DNA of 64,000 nt from Meridianimaribacter flavus (GCF_004366715.1 NZ_SOQZ01000003.1:5001-69000), one strand, 5' to 3'; shown: positions 8,447-17,895, numbered from the stretch's first letter. The notes: generated by a model not told the origin, from the letters alone. A program made the numbers and translations.

Positions 8447-9511
8447 ATGATAAAAGAAACATTCAAAGTTATAGGTGTAATGTCTGGTACATCATTAGAT
8501 GGTATCGATTTAATATATGTACAGTTCAATTTTGATGAAAAATGGACCTATACTATTTATACTACAGAAACTGTTTCTTACACCCAGTATTGGGAAAATA
8601 CTTTGAAACATTTAGTTTCAAACTCTAAGCAAGAATTAAAAGACATCGATGATGGTTACACTGTATATTTAGCAGAGGTCATTAATTCGTTTATTAAAAA
8701 ACATCATATTGAAACTGTAGATGCTATATGTTCTCATGGTCATACAGCACTGCATCAACCTCAAAGCGGTATGACTTACCAAATTGGGAACTTGCCAAAA
8801 ATTTCAAAACTTTTAAAGCATACTGTTGTATGCGATTTTAGAGTGCAAGATGTTGAACTAGGAGGCCAAGGAGCACCTTTGGTTCCTATTGGAGATAAAT
8901 TGCTGTTTTCTGATTATGACTTTTGCTTAAATCTTGGTGGATTCGCTAATATTTCAACTGAAATTGATGATACAAGAATTGCCTACGATATTTGTCCTGT
9001 AAATATTGTGCTTAATCACTATGTTAAGCCATTAGGTTTTAATTATGATAATGAAGGGCAAATTGCTAAATCAGGAAAATTACATACAGAGTTGTTAAAC
9101 CAACTGAATGATTTAGATTTTTACTCAAAGAGTCACCCAAAGTCTTTGGGGTTAGAATGGGTTAAACAACTTATTTTCCCTATAATTGATGCGTATGATC
9201 TTCCAATAGAAACAATTTTAAGAACATTTACTGAGCATGTAGCTGTGCAAATTTCAAAAGAAATCAATACCAAGCACAATGCAAAAGTATTAGTAAGTGG
9301 TGGAGGTGCATACAATAAATTTCTTCTCGACTTAATTGTATCCAAAACTAAAAACAGTATAGAGTTGCCTTCAAAAGAGATTATTGAGTTTAAAGAAGCT
9401 TTAATTTTTGGATTGCTAGGAGTTTTAAAACTCAAAGGAGCTGTTAATTGTTTAAAAAGTGTAACAGGAGCAAAAAAAAATCATTCTTCTGGTAGGATTT
9501 ATTATCCATAA
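8447..9511 (+). CDS. anmK: Anhydro-N-acetylmuramic acid kinase
   Basis: Phosphorylates and opens 1,6-anhydro-MurNAc released from peptidoglycan turnover, giving MurNAc-6-phosphate for recycling in the cytoplasm. The N terminus has the diagnostic VIGVMSGTSLDGIDL. QIGNLPKI, CDFRVQDVELGGQGAPLVP and the sugar-kinase segment LNLGGFANIS follow, with VLVSGGGAYN late in the chain. From the ATG at 8447 it is 354 residues, close to family length. A start six codons upstream would only add MLFLPY before the conserved MIKETFKVIG. It is divergent from the acyl-CoA dehydrogenase gene, with a 94-base gap. Confidence 0.94.
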   Translation: MIKETFKVIGVMSGTSLDGIDLIYVQFNFDEKWTYTIYTTETVSYTQYWENTLKHLVSNSKQELKDIDDGYTVYLAEVINSFIKKHHIETVDAICSHGHTALHQPQSGMTYQIGNLPKISKLLKHTVVCDFRVQDVELGGQGAPLVPIGDKLLFSDYDFCLNLGGFANISTEIDDTRIAYDICPVNIVLNHYVKPLGFNYDNEGQIAKSGKLHTELLNQLNDLDFYSKSHPKSLGLEWVKQLIFPIIDAYDLPIETILRTFTEHVAVQISKEINTKHNAKVLVSGGGAYNKFLLDLIVSKTKNSIELPSKEIIEFKEALIFGLLGVLKLKGAVNCLKSVTGAKKNHSSGRIYYP

Positions 9512-9550
9512 AATTATTATAAAATTAATATTTAAGGATTTTTAGTTTTT

Positions 9551-9558
9551 TATATTTG
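9551..9558 (+). promoter_or_regulatory. -7 promoter element of the amino-acid dehydrogenase gene
   Basis: TATATTTG matches TAnnTTTG and lies 19 bases before the ATG at 9578. No convincing -33 TTG is seen at the usual distance. It may drive the dehydrogenase-nhaD pair. Confidence 0.55.
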
Positions 9559-9577
9559 TTGAAGAATAACTAACTAC

Positions 9578-10804
9578 ATGAAAGATTTACTTCAAAAGTA
9601 CGAAGACAAAGACCCTGAAATTATTTTTAATTGGAAAGACCCAGAAACCGAAGCTGAAGGCTGGACAGTAATAAACTCCTTAAGAGGAGGTGCAGCAGGT
9701 GGAGGAACACGTATGCGAAAAGGACTCGATATGAACGAAGTACTGTCGCTTGCAAAAACTATGGAAGTTAAGTTTACCGTTTCTGGACCAGCAATTGGAG
9801 GTGCTAAGTCAGGTATTAATTTTGACCCACAAGACCCAAGAAAAAAAGGCGTTTTAGAACGTTGGTATAAAGCCGTTTCGCCATTACTAAAAAGTTATTA
9901 TGGTACAGGAGGAGACCTAAATGTTGATGAAATACATGAGGTTATCCCAATCACTGAAGAAAGTGGTGTATGGCATCCTCAAGAAGGTGTTTTTGAAGGT
10001 CATTTTAGACCAACACAAGCCGATAAAATTAATAGAATAGGACAGTTAAGACATGGTGTTATTAAGGTTATTGAAAACCCAAAATACTCACCTAATGTAA
10101 CAAGAAAATATACTGTGGCTGATATGATTACTGGTTATGGTGTTGCTGAGGCTGTTCGTCATTTTTATGATATCCACCAAGATTCAGTTGTTGGCAAGCG
10201 TGCCATTGTTCAAGGTTTTGGTAACGTTGGTGCTGCTGCAGCTTTTTATTTAGCACAAATGGGAGCTAAAGTAGTAGGGATTATTGACAGAGTAGGTGGA
10301 TTAATAAAAGAAGAAGGGTTTACTTTTGATGAAATTACTCAGCTATATTCAAATAAGTCTGGAAATACTTTAGTGAGCGATCATTTGATTCCTTTTGATG
10401 AAATGAATGAAAAGATTTGGGCTTTAGAAACCGAGATTTTTGCACCATGTGCTGCCTCTCGATTAATTACTAAAGAGCAAATAGATAATATGATTAATAC
10501 AGGTCTTGAAGTAATTTCTTGTGGCGCAAATGTACCATTTGCTGATAAGGAGATATTTTTTGGACCAATTATGGAATATACAGACAATAAAGTAAGTCTT
10601 ATTCCAGATTTTATTTCAAATTGCGGTATGGCAAGAGTTTTTGCTTATTTTATGGAGCGCAAAGTTCAAATGACTGACGAAGCCATTTTTAATGATACCT
10701 CAAACCGTATAAAACAAGCATTAGAAAACGTACATAAAAACAACAAATCAAAAACTGGTATAAGCGCAACAGCTTTTGAGATTGCTTTAAGTCAACTTAT
10801 ATAA
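9578..10804 (+). CDS. Glu/Leu/Phe/Val family dehydrogenase
   Basis: A 408-residue NAD(P)-dependent amino-acid dehydrogenase that interconverts an L-amino acid and its 2-oxo acid plus ammonia. Seen: glycine-rich GGAAGGGTRM (about residues 37-46), the Lys-containing GPAIGGAKSGINFDP (about 71-85), YYGTGGDLNVDE (about 108-119) and a Rossmann segment VQGFGNVGAAAAF (about 209-221). The overall layout is that of the family. Substrate specificity cannot be read from these motifs, so glutamate is possible but leucine or valine is not excluded. The nhaD gene starts 13 bases after the stop, which suggests co-transcription. Confidence 0.9.
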   Translation: MKDLLQKYEDKDPEIIFNWKDPETEAEGWTVINSLRGGAAGGGTRMRKGLDMNEVLSLAKTMEVKFTVSGPAIGGAKSGINFDPQDPRKKGVLERWYKAVSPLLKSYYGTGGDLNVDEIHEVIPITEESGVWHPQEGVFEGHFRPTQADKINRIGQLRHGVIKVIENPKYSPNVTRKYTVADMITGYGVAEAVRHFYDIHQDSVVGKRAIVQGFGNVGAAAAFYLAQMGAKVVGIIDRVGGLIKEEGFTFDEITQLYSNKSGNTLVSDHLIPFDEMNEKIWALETEIFAPCAASRLITKEQIDNMINTGLEVISCGANVPFADKEIFFGPIMEYTDNKVSLIPDFISNCGMARVFAYFMERKVQMTDEAIFNDTSNRIKQALENVHKNNKSKTGISATAFEIALSQLI

Positions 10805-10817
10805 CATAACACTTAAT

Positions 10818-12212
10818 ATGGAAACACTAATTGTATTAGTATTTGTAGTAGGTTATTTAGCTATTACACTAGAACACAATTTAAAAATCGATAAACTTAT
10901 TCCTGCTTTGGTCATGATGGCCATAAGTTGGGCTTTGATAGCTTTAGGTATCGATAATTTCACACAATGGTTCGACTCAGGAAAACACGCTCTTCTAGAT
11001 AATTTTGGATTATTAGAGCACGAAGATAAAATGCACATGATGGAAGAAACGCTCTTACATCATTTAGGTAAAACAGCCGAAATTCTTGTGTTCTTACTAG
11101 GAGCAATGACTATTGTTGAAATCATTGATTATTTTGATGGATTTTCAACTATCAAAGGATTTATAAAAACAAAAAGTAAAAAACGATTGCTTTGGATTTT
11201 TGCGTTTTTAGCATTTTTCCTTTCAGCAATTATAGATAACTTAACTGCTACAATTGTATTAATATCTATACTTCAAAAACTTATTCAAGATAAAGATGTT
11301 AGAATATGGTATGCTGGTTTAATAATAATCGCTGCAAACGCTGGAGGAGCTTGGTCTCCAATTGGAGATGTAACCACAACAATGTTATGGATTGCTAAGA
11401 AAGTGTCTACTGGTCACTTATTTGTATATCTTTTTGTACCATCTCTACTTTGTATGTTGGTACCAACATTTATTGCTTCGTTTTTACCTGCTTTTAAAGG
11501 AAATTTAGAAAATGAAGACGAAAAAGAAGACAAGCCTAAAAGCAAATTTAGTTCAACAATGTTGTATTTAGGTTTAGGAGGTATTGTATCAGTGCCAATT
11601 TTTAAAACGGTAACACACTTGCCTCCATATGTAGGTATGATGTTAGCTTTAGGTGTTGTTGCTATTTTTGCTGAGATTTACAGTAACTCAAAATTTGCAT
11701 TATCTCATGCAGATGCTGAAGGAGCAGATTATCAAGGACACCACAGTCCAGTACATCATTCATTATCTAGAATTGAGATGCCAAGTATCTTATTTTTCTT
11801 AGGAATATTAATGGCTGTTGCAGCATTAGAATCTTTAGGTATCCTATTTGGTTTTGCAACTACACTACAGGACAAAATGCCTATGATGGGAACTGAGTTA
11901 CACCATGAAGGCGTTTCCGATTTAGTAGTTTTATTATTAGGAGTTGGATCTGCAATTATTGATAACGTGCCGCTTGTTGCCGCAAGTTTAGGTATGTTCT
12001 CTGAGCCTATCGATAACGAATTATGGCACTTTATTGCTTATTCGGCAGGAACAGGAGGAAGTATGTTAATTATTGGTTCGGCTGCTGGTGTAGTAGCAAT
12101 GGGAATGGAAAAAATTGACTTTTTCTGGTACTTAAAGAAAATATCTTGGTTAGCGCTTGTTGGGTTTTTAGTAGGTGCAATTGCGTTTATGTTTACAAGA
12201 ACTATATTTTAA
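10818..12212 (+). CDS. nhaD: Na+/H+ antiporter, NhaD type
   Basis: A 464-residue polytopic membrane protein that should exchange Na+ (or Li+) for protons across the inner membrane. About a dozen hydrophobic segments are visible. Polar motifs fit NhaD-type ion transporters: SAIIDNLTATIVLISIL (about 134-150), IIAANAGGAWSPIGDVTTTMLW (about 169-190, broken by charged residues), and a second repeat-like GSAIIDNVPLVAASLGM near residue 380. A hydrophilic His-rich loop (HADAEGADYQGHH, about 298) lies mid-protein. It sits 13 bases behind the amino-acid dehydrogenase. Sodium extrusion fits a marine lifestyle, which is inference. Confidence 0.9.
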   Translation: METLIVLVFVVGYLAITLEHNLKIDKLIPALVMMAISWALIALGIDNFTQWFDSGKHALLDNFGLLEHEDKMHMMEETLLHHLGKTAEILVFLLGAMTIVEIIDYFDGFSTIKGFIKTKSKKRLLWIFAFLAFFLSAIIDNLTATIVLISILQKLIQDKDVRIWYAGLIIIAANAGGAWSPIGDVTTTMLWIAKKVSTGHLFVYLFVPSLLCMLVPTFIASFLPAFKGNLENEDEKEDKPKSKFSSTMLYLGLGGIVSVPIFKTVTHLPPYVGMMLALGVVAIFAEIYSNSKFALSHADAEGADYQGHHSPVHHSLSRIEMPSILFFLGILMAVAALESLGILFGFATTLQDKMPMMGTELHHEGVSDLVVLLLGVGSAIIDNVPLVAASLGMFSEPIDNELWHFIAYSAGTGGSMLIIGSAAGVVAMGMEKIDFFWYLKKISWLALVGFLVGAIAFMFTRTIF

Positions 12213-12260
12213 TTTATACTTTAGGTAGAAAATTAACGTTATAAAAAAAATTAACACTTT

Positions 12261-12962
12261 ATGCTAAATATGTTATTACAAACTACTCCTGAAGAAGCTG
12301 AGGTTTTAACTGATGGAGAATCTGTTGAAAAAACGCTTTCTATCATTGAATTGATTTTTAGTGGTGGTACAGCAGGAATGCTAATTATAGGTATATTATT
12401 TGTACTCTTAGTTGTTGCTATTTATATTTATTTTGAAAGACTTTTTGCTATCAAAGCAGCTTCAAAAATAGATTCCAATTTTATGAATCAAATTAAAGAC
12501 CATGTTTCTAATGGTAAAATTGATTCGGCACAAATGCTTTGTGCTCAAGTAAACTCTCCAGTTTCTAGATTAATTAATAAAGGAATTACCAGAATTGGAA
12601 AACCATTGGAAGATATTAATACAGCTATTGAAAATGCAGGACGTTTAGAGGTTTATAATCTAGAAAAAAACGTAAGTATTTTGGCTACAATTTCAGGTGC
12701 AGCTCCAATGATTGGATTTCTTGGTACAGTAATTGGAATGATTTTATCAATATTTGAAATTGCTAATTCAGGAGGTCAAATTGATATTAAACTTCTAGCT
12801 GATGGATTATATACAGCAATGACTACAACAGTTGCAGGACTTATTGTAGGTATTGTTGGTTACATCGCTTACAACCATTTAGTGGTAAGAACTGATAAAG
12901 TTGTTTACCAAATGGAAGCAAATTCGCTAGAATTTTTAGACCACTTAAACGAGCCTATTTAA
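12261..12962 (+). CDS. exbB: MotA/TolQ/ExbB proton channel family protein
   Basis: A 233-residue inner-membrane protein with three predicted helices: about residues 35-58, 124-150 (ATISGAAPMIGFLGTVIGMILS, split here) and 170-195. The GTVIGM and TTTVAGLIVGI segments are hallmarks of ExbB/TolQ channels that couple the proton gradient to TonB or TolA. The gene stop overlaps the start of exbD by one base (TAATG), and a TonB-like gene follows, so it belongs to an energiser for outer-membrane transport. A second ATG three codons in is equally possible as start. A Tol-type role instead of Ton cannot be excluded. Confidence 0.9.
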   Translation: MLNMLLQTTPEEAEVLTDGESVEKTLSIIELIFSGGTAGMLIIGILFVLLVVAIYIYFERLFAIKAASKIDSNFMNQIKDHVSNGKIDSAQMLCAQVNSPVSRLINKGITRIGKPLEDINTAIENAGRLEVYNLEKNVSILATISGAAPMIGFLGTVIGMILSIFEIANSGGQIDIKLLADGLYTAMTTTVAGLIVGIVGYIAYNHLVVRTDKVVYQMEANSLEFLDHLNEPI

Positions 12963-13354
12963 TGAATATTAGAGGAAGAAATAAAGTTACACCAGAATTC
13001 AACATGTCTTCAATGACAGATATCGTATTTCTGTTATTGATATTCTTTATGTTGGCCTCTACTTTAGTGACTACAAATGCTATTGATATCTTATTGCCTA
13101 AGGCTAGTGGAAAAACCGAAAATAAAAAATCGGTCGCTGTTAGTATTACCAAAGACTTAAGATATTATATAGACCAAAAATTAGTTGGAGAAAGTGTATT
13201 GGAAAATCAATTACTATCAGCACTTTCAGGACAAGATCAACCTACCATTGTGCTTAGAGCAGAAAAATCTGTTCCTGTAGATAATGTGGTAAAGGTAATG
13301 GATATAGCTAATAGAAATAAGTTTAAAGTAATTTTGGCGGTCAAACCTAATTAA
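12962..13354 (+). CDS. exbD: ExbD/TolR family biopolymer transporter
   Basis: A 130-residue protein with one N-terminal transmembrane helix (about 19-38) containing the conserved Asp of SMTDIVFLLLIFFM, which carries protons in this family, and a periplasmic C-terminal domain. It overlaps exbB by one base and the downstream TonB-like gene by one base. Such tight packing implies translation coupling and stoichiometric assembly of the complex. Confidence 0.92.
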   Translation: MNIRGRNKVTPEFNMSSMTDIVFLLLIFFMLASTLVTTNAIDILLPKASGKTENKKSVAVSITKDLRYYIDQKLVGESVLENQLLSALSGQDQPTIVLRAEKSVPVDNVVKVMDIANRNKFKVILAVKPN

Positions 13355-14202
13355 TGAAATATTTTGAAACCATACACGAACGTAATTCGGCAAAAATCAC
13401 AACTTTAATTGTGGTGATTTTGATTTTGCTGCTGTTTGTTGTTGGTCATTCATATATGGATCCACCAGAAGAATATGGTGTAGCTGTTAATTTTGGAAAT
13501 TCAGAAGTTGGTAGCGGAAATATCCAGCCAACTGAACCTGTTAAATCGCAACCAAGGGAAGTTGTGGAACAGCCAAAAGTAGAAGAAACGCAACCACAGG
13601 AAACAACTTCGTCTTCTGCTAAAACAGAAGATGTACTTACCCAAGAGTCTCCTGAAGCTATTGCAATAAGAAAGCAAAAAGAGGCTGAAGCAAAAGCTAA
13701 GGCAGAGGCTGAACGTGTTGAGCGTGAGAAACGACAAGCTGAAGAAAAAAAGAGACTTGAAGAAGAGAAAAAGAAAAAGGAGCTTGATGCTTTAATAGGT
13801 GGTGTAAGTAACTCCGAAGGCACTCAAACAGGTGGCGAAGGACCAGATAATACTGGAGGAGATAAAGGACAGCTAGATGGTAACCCTTATGCACCTAGCT
13901 ATTTTGGAGACCCAGGAAGTGGTAATGGAGGAAAAGGATACGGTTTAAATGGTAGAGGTTCGGCGACGTATAATAAAGTGATTCCAGATTGTCAAGAAGA
14001 AGGAAGAGTTGTGGTCGAAATTCATGTTGACCGTTCAGGTAAAGTAATTAAAGCTATTCCAGGAAAAAGAGGAACAACAGGCGATGCTTGTTTGTATCAA
14101 GCTGCTAAAGAAACTGCATTGTCTCATAGATGGAAAGCAGATTCTAAAGCACCAGCTACACAAATAGGCTGGGTTAAAATTGATTTTAGTTTAGGTCAAT
14201 AA
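13354..14202 (+). CDS. TonB-like energy transducer
   Basis: A 282-residue protein with an N-terminal membrane anchor (about residues 17-35). The middle is a long charged segment rich in Pro, Glu, Lys and Ala (about 50-150; AKAEAERVEREKR is typical) that would span the periplasm. A glycine-rich linker follows (about 150-205). The C-terminal domain (about 210-282, VVVEIHVDRSGKVI and GWVKIDFSLGQ) matches TonB-type domains. It should pass energy from the ExbB/ExbD pair to TonB-dependent receptors, although TolA-like use is possible. It starts on the last base of exbD, and folC follows four bases after its stop. Confidence 0.85.
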   Translation: MKYFETIHERNSAKITTLIVVILILLLFVVGHSYMDPPEEYGVAVNFGNSEVGSGNIQPTEPVKSQPREVVEQPKVEETQPQETTSSSAKTEDVLTQESPEAIAIRKQKEAEAKAKAEAERVEREKRQAEEKKRLEEEKKKKELDALIGGVSNSEGTQTGGEGPDNTGGDKGQLDGNPYAPSYFGDPGSGNGGKGYGLNGRGSATYNKVIPDCQEEGRVVVEIHVDRSGKVIKAIPGKRGTTGDACLYQAAKETALSHRWKADSKAPATQIGWVKIDFSLGQ

Positions 14203-14206
14203 CAAT

Positions 14207-15424
14207 ATGAACTACCAAGATACTATCAACTGGGTGTTTTCGCAACTTCCAATGTATCAACGACAAGGTAAGTCGGCTTATAAAGTAGATTTACATAATA
14301 CTCAGGTTTTAGCAGAACACCTTAATCATCCAGAATTCAAGTTTAAAACTGTTCATGTTGGTGGTACCAATGGAAAAGGATCAACAAGTCATATGTTGGC
14401 GTCTGTGCTTCAAGAAGCAGGTTATAAAGTTGGGTTATATACTTCACCACATTTAAAAGATTTTAGAGAGCGTATTAAGATTAACGGAAAAGAAGTCAGT
14501 AAACAGTTTGTTATAAGTTTTATTAAAAAGCACAAACCGTTTTTTGAGCAACATACACTTTCTTTTTTTGAAATGACTGTTGGGATGGCTTTTGACTATT
14601 TTTCAAAGAAAAAAGTTGATATAGCTATTATTGAAGTAGGGCTTGGTGGTCGTTTAGATTCAACAAATATAATTTCACCACTCGTTTCTGTGATAACTAA
14701 TATTGGTTTAGACCACACGCAGTTTTTAGGAGATACATTAGAAAAAATAGCAGTCGAAAAAGCAGGAATCATTAAACCTAATATTCCTGTTGTTATTGGA
14801 GAAACACAAATTGAAACCAAAAGTGTTTTTACTGAAACAGCTAAAAACAATAATTCAGAAATTTATTTTGCAGACCAAAATATAACTTCAATTTTAGATA
14901 GTGACTTAAAAGGAAGTTATCAGCAAAAAAATATAAAAACCGTTTTACAAACTTTACAGATCCTAAAGCAAAACAATTTTAATATCTCACAAAAGAATAT
15001 TGCTTTAGGACTTAATTCGGTTGTTTCTAATACAGGTTTAAAAGGTAGATGGCAGATTTTACAAGAATCTCCAAAAGTAATTTGTGATACAGCTCATAAT
15101 AAAGAAGGGTTAACATATGTGGTTAATCAATTAAAAACTGAGGTCTATAATAAGCTTCATATCGTTTTTGGGGTTGTAAGTGACAAAGATTTATCAACCA
15201 TAATTGCAATTTTGCCTAAAAAAGCTACATATTATTTTTGCAGACCAAATATTTCAAGAGGATTAGATGAAAATAATATTAAACACACATTTAAAGCTCA
15301 TGGCTTTGTGGGTAAGTCGTATTCTAGTGTAAATGAAGCATTAAGCAATGCGAAAAAAAGTGCAAAACCAGAAGATTTAATTTATGTTGGAGGAAGTACT
15401 TTTGTAGTTGCAGAAATAATTTAA
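14207..15424 (+). CDS. folC: Folylpolyglutamate synthase / dihydrofolate synthase
   Basis: A Mur-ligase-fold ATP enzyme of 405 residues that adds glutamate to (dihydro)folates, and in most bacteria also makes dihydrofolate from dihydropteroate. Seen: P-loop VGGTNGKGSTSHML (about 51-64), YTSPHLKDFRERI (about 80-92), EVGLGGRLDSTN (about 143-154) and the C-terminal CDTAHNKEGL (about 294). It is the last gene of the exbB-exbD-tonB string. Nothing obvious links folate to Ton function, so this is probably positional. Confidence 0.92.
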   Translation: MNYQDTINWVFSQLPMYQRQGKSAYKVDLHNTQVLAEHLNHPEFKFKTVHVGGTNGKGSTSHMLASVLQEAGYKVGLYTSPHLKDFRERIKINGKEVSKQFVISFIKKHKPFFEQHTLSFFEMTVGMAFDYFSKKKVDIAIIEVGLGGRLDSTNIISPLVSVITNIGLDHTQFLGDTLEKIAVEKAGIIKPNIPVVIGETQIETKSVFTETAKNNNSEIYFADQNITSILDSDLKGSYQQKNIKTVLQTLQILKQNNFNISQKNIALGLNSVVSNTGLKGRWQILQESPKVICDTAHNKEGLTYVVNQLKTEVYNKLHIVFGVVSDKDLSTIIAILPKKATYYFCRPNISRGLDENNIKHTFKAHGFVGKSYSSVNEALSNAKKSAKPEDLIYVGGSTFVVAEII

Positions 15425-15442
15425 ATTTTTTTCAAAAAAGCT

Positions 15443-15472
15443 TTTGGGATATCAAAAACTAATTTATATTTG
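15443..15472 (+). promoter_or_regulatory. Promoter of tRNA-Val
   Basis: TTTG (15443-15446), 18 bases, then TATATTTG (15465-15472) is a textbook Bacteroidota promoter. Transcription would begin near 15480, a few bases before the mature tRNA. Confidence 0.8.
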
Positions 15473-15487
15473 CAATCCAATTACAGA

Positions 15488-15562
15488 GGGCGCGTAGCTC
15501 AGTTGGTTCAGAGCACTTGGTTTACACCCAAGGGGTCAGGGGTTCGAATCCCTTCGCGCCCA
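15488..15562 (+). tRNA. tRNA-Val (anticodon UAC)
   Basis: It folds as a full cloverleaf. The acceptor stem is GGGCGCG (15488-15494) with CGCGCCC (15555-15561). The D arm contains AGCTCAGTTGGTT, the anticodon stem-loop is CTTGG-TTTACAC-CCAAG with anticodon TAC at 15523-15525, and the T arm contains GGTTCGAATCC. The discriminator base is A, and the 3' CCA is not encoded (ACA follows). It has its own promoter and terminator and is a single-gene unit. Confidence 0.96.
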
Positions 15563-15570
15563 CAGAAATT

Positions 15571-15601
15571 AAACCCTAGAGAACTTCTCTAGGGTTTTTT
15601 T
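15571..15601 (+). terminator. tRNA-Val terminator
   Basis: AAACCCTAGAGA (15571-15582) pairs perfectly with TCTCTAGGGTTT (15586-15597) and is followed by a T run. The palindrome begins nine bases after the tRNA. Confidence 0.9.
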
Positions 15602-15690
15602 ATACCTCAAAGTTTAGCCCTATTTACATTATCTTTCTTATTTTTATAATTCAAATAATTAACTATAGCTAATCTTCTTCTTAAAGTTTT

Positions 15691-16461
15691 ATGATATTAG
15701 GAAACATTAAAAACCTCTACAAAGATATTTTTAAGTCTTACGATAGTCCAACTTTAGAAAAACACATTGAAAAGATTGTTGAACTTGATGTTTACTTACC
15801 ACATAGTTCTACGTTTTTCTGTATTACCAATACGCAGGAATTAGGATTTGAATACATTAGTAAGAATATGTTTTCTTGTTTGCATATTGACCCTTTAAAG
15901 CTGAAACAAGAAGCTATGCGTTATTATTGGAGTAGAATACATCCAGAAGACGTTGAATATTGGTTACAAGCTTTAAATGCATTAATGGAGTACACTCTTG
16001 ATGAAATTTCAGAAGATGAAAGACATAAAATGAGTTACACCTGGAACTATAGGTTTAAAAACGGAAGAGATGAGTATGTAAACATTATTCAAAATACTAC
16101 GCCTTTAGAGTTCGATTCATTTATGAAGCCTATAATAGGTTTGGCGCATTATACTGTTGTAGATTCAAGAGTAAAACTTGGTGTGACAGCTACGGCTAAA
16201 TATTTAAATGAAAATGATGAATACGAAACCAAGTATTTCAATAACTTTTCTCAGAAACTATTAACTAACGATATTACAAATAGAGAGCGTGATATTATAC
16301 GTTTATTAGTTTTGAATTACTCTAGCAAGGAAATTGGAATAAAACTAAATATAAGCCCTAATACTGTAGATACACATAGACGGAACATCCTAAAAAAACT
16401 AAATATTACGTCAACAGGAGAACTTATTGGGATGTTAAAAATGAATAAAACCCTATTTTAA
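15691..16461 (+). CDS. LuxR-type transcriptional regulator with PAS-like sensor domain
   Basis: A 256-residue cytoplasmic protein. The N-terminal half (about 30-165) has PAS-like features: FEYISKNM, HPEDVEYW and YRFKNGRDEYV match the usual pattern of a PAS domain with PAC motif. The last 65 residues (about 192-252) are a LuxR/GerE helix-turn-helix: LTNRERDIIRLL is changed here to ITNRERDIIRLL, followed by SSKEIGIKLNISPNTVDTHR. There is no receiver Asp domain, so it is probably a direct small-ligand or redox sensor rather than a phospho-regulator. It stands alone between the tRNA and murF, and the target genes are unknown. Confidence 0.88.
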   Translation: MILGNIKNLYKDIFKSYDSPTLEKHIEKIVELDVYLPHSSTFFCITNTQELGFEYISKNMFSCLHIDPLKLKQEAMRYYWSRIHPEDVEYWLQALNALMEYTLDEISEDERHKMSYTWNYRFKNGRDEYVNIIQNTTPLEFDSFMKPIIGLAHYTVVDSRVKLGVTATAKYLNENDEYETKYFNNFSQKLLTNDITNRERDIIRLLVLNYSSKEIGIKLNISPNTVDTHRRNILKKLNITSTGELIGMLKMNKTLF

Positions 16462-16547
16462 TTAAAAACTACTCAAATTGAGTATTGTGTAGCTTTGAAA
16501 AAAATAAGAATTTTACATCGCTATTAGTTAATTACAAAGGGAAAAAT

Positions 16548-16589
16548 AGTGTCTATAATATTTATATAATATCAATAGGCACTTTTTTT
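16548..16589. terminator. Bidirectional terminator between the LuxR gene and murF
   Basis: AGTGTCTAT (16548-16556) pairs with ATAGGCACT (16575-16583) through one G-U, with an 18-nt loop. A T run on the plus strand reaches into the murF stop codon, and an A run lies on the left. The two genes converge here. A shorter perfect palindrome TACTCAA-A-TTGAGTA at 16470-16484, just after the LuxR gene, has no T run. Confidence 0.55.
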
Positions 16590-17877
16590 ATTTTATTAAG
16601 TCTAATATTCGCTCTAAAGCCATACCTCTAGATCCTTTTATGAGCATGAGCTTATCTTTAAAAGTTAGAGTATCGAAGTGGATAGCTAAATCATTAAAAC
16701 TTCTGAACTTTTTTATAAATCCATTAGTGTTTTTTAATTGTGTGCTGTAAAAATTCTCGCCAATTAAATAAGTGTTAGCATTGAAATTATCTTCAATGAA
16801 GTTTACAATGTTTTGATGTTCATTATGCGCAGTTGATCCTAACTCAAACATATCTCCTAAAAACAATACTTTGTTATCTCTCTTGTATTGTAAAAAGTTC
16901 TCTAAAGCAGCCATCATACTTGTTGGGTTTGCATTGTAAGCGTCTAGGATAATTTCGTTTGAACCAACATTAATTACTTGAGATCTGTTGTTTTTAGGGA
17001 AATAATTTTCAATAGCTTTCTTAATGTTTTTGTTCTCAATTTTGAAGTAAGTTCCAATAGCAATTGCATAAGCAATATTACTGAAGTTATATTTTCCTGT
17101 TAAGTTGCTAGCAATTATTGTGTCTTTTAATTTTACTTCAACATTAGGTTGAGCACCTATAAATTCAATTTTTAGAAGATCGCTTGTAGTTCCAAACTTT
17201 ATGGTGTTGGTATAACTCCCTATTTGGTTTATTTGTTTTACATCATCTTCATTCACAAAAATTGTCTTGTTGTGCTGTTTTAAATGATCATACAATTCAG
17301 ATTTTGCTTTAACAACACCTTCAATACTTCCAAAACCTTCAAGATGAGCTTTACCAAAGTTAGTGATAAGCCCATAATCAGGTAATGCTATACTGCTTAA
17401 AAAAGCTATTTCTTTAGGATGATTAGCTCCCATTTCAACAATGCCAATTTCAGTTTGATTATTCATTGACAGTAATGTTAGTGGAACACCTATATGGTTG
17501 TTTAAATTCCCTAATGTGGCTGTAGTGTTATATTGCTGACTTAAAACAGCATTAATAAGCTCTTTTGTGGTTGTTTTTCCATTGCTGCCAGTTAATGCAA
17601 TAATTGGGATGCCTAGTTTGCCTCTGTGATATGTTGCAAGTTCTTGTAGTGTTTTTAATACATCATCCACAAGAATGATATTATCATTTATAGCGTATTC
17701 CTTTTCGTCTACTATAGCATATTTAGAACCTTGTTCTATTGCTTGGAGCGCAAACATGTTGCCATTAAAATTTTCGCCTTTTAAAGAGAAAAACATTGAG
17801 TTTTTTGTGATTTTTCGAGTGTCAGTAGTGACTGATTTACACTCAAGAAAGCAATTGTAAATTTGTGTGATATTCAT
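16588..17877 (-). CDS. murF: UDP-N-acetylmuramoyl-tripeptide--D-alanyl-D-alanine ligase
   Basis: Adds D-Ala-D-Ala to UDP-MurNAc-tripeptide, the last cytoplasmic step of the peptidoglycan precursor. It is 429 residues, normal for MurF. Seen: the N-terminal MurF-type domain with SVTTDTRKITKNSMFFSLKG (about 15-34), ATP loop ALTGSNGKTTTKEL (about 93-106), EMGANHPKEI (about 147-156) and LDAYNANPTSM (about 308-318). It is downstream of gldJ on the same strand but separated by a terminator, so probably expressed separately. Confidence 0.94.
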   Translation of the reverse strand: MNITQIYNCFLECKSVTTDTRKITKNSMFFSLKGENFNGNMFALQAIEQGSKYAIVDEKEYAINDNIILVDDVLKTLQELATYHRGKLGIPIIALTGSNGKTTTKELINAVLSQQYNTTATLGNLNNHIGVPLTLLSMNNQTEIGIVEMGANHPKEIAFLSSIALPDYGLITNFGKAHLEGFGSIEGVVKAKSELYDHLKQHNKTIFVNEDDVKQINQIGSYTNTIKFGTTSDLLKIEFIGAQPNVEVKLKDTIIASNLTGKYNFSNIAYAIAIGTYFKIENKNIKKAIENYFPKNNRSQVINVGSNEIILDAYNANPTSMMAALENFLQYKRDNKVLFLGDMFELGSTAHNEHQNIVNFIEDNFNANTYLIGENFYSTQLKNTNGFIKKFRSFNDLAIHFDTLTFKDKLMLIKGSRGMALERILDLIK

Positions 17878-17895
17878 AAATTAAATGTAATAAAA

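Noticed and set aside
13446-13823. 125-residue minus-strand ORF opposite the TonB-like gene
   Set aside because: Ser/Phe-rich mirror of the Lys/Glu-rich linker; typical shadow of a repetitive charged segment.
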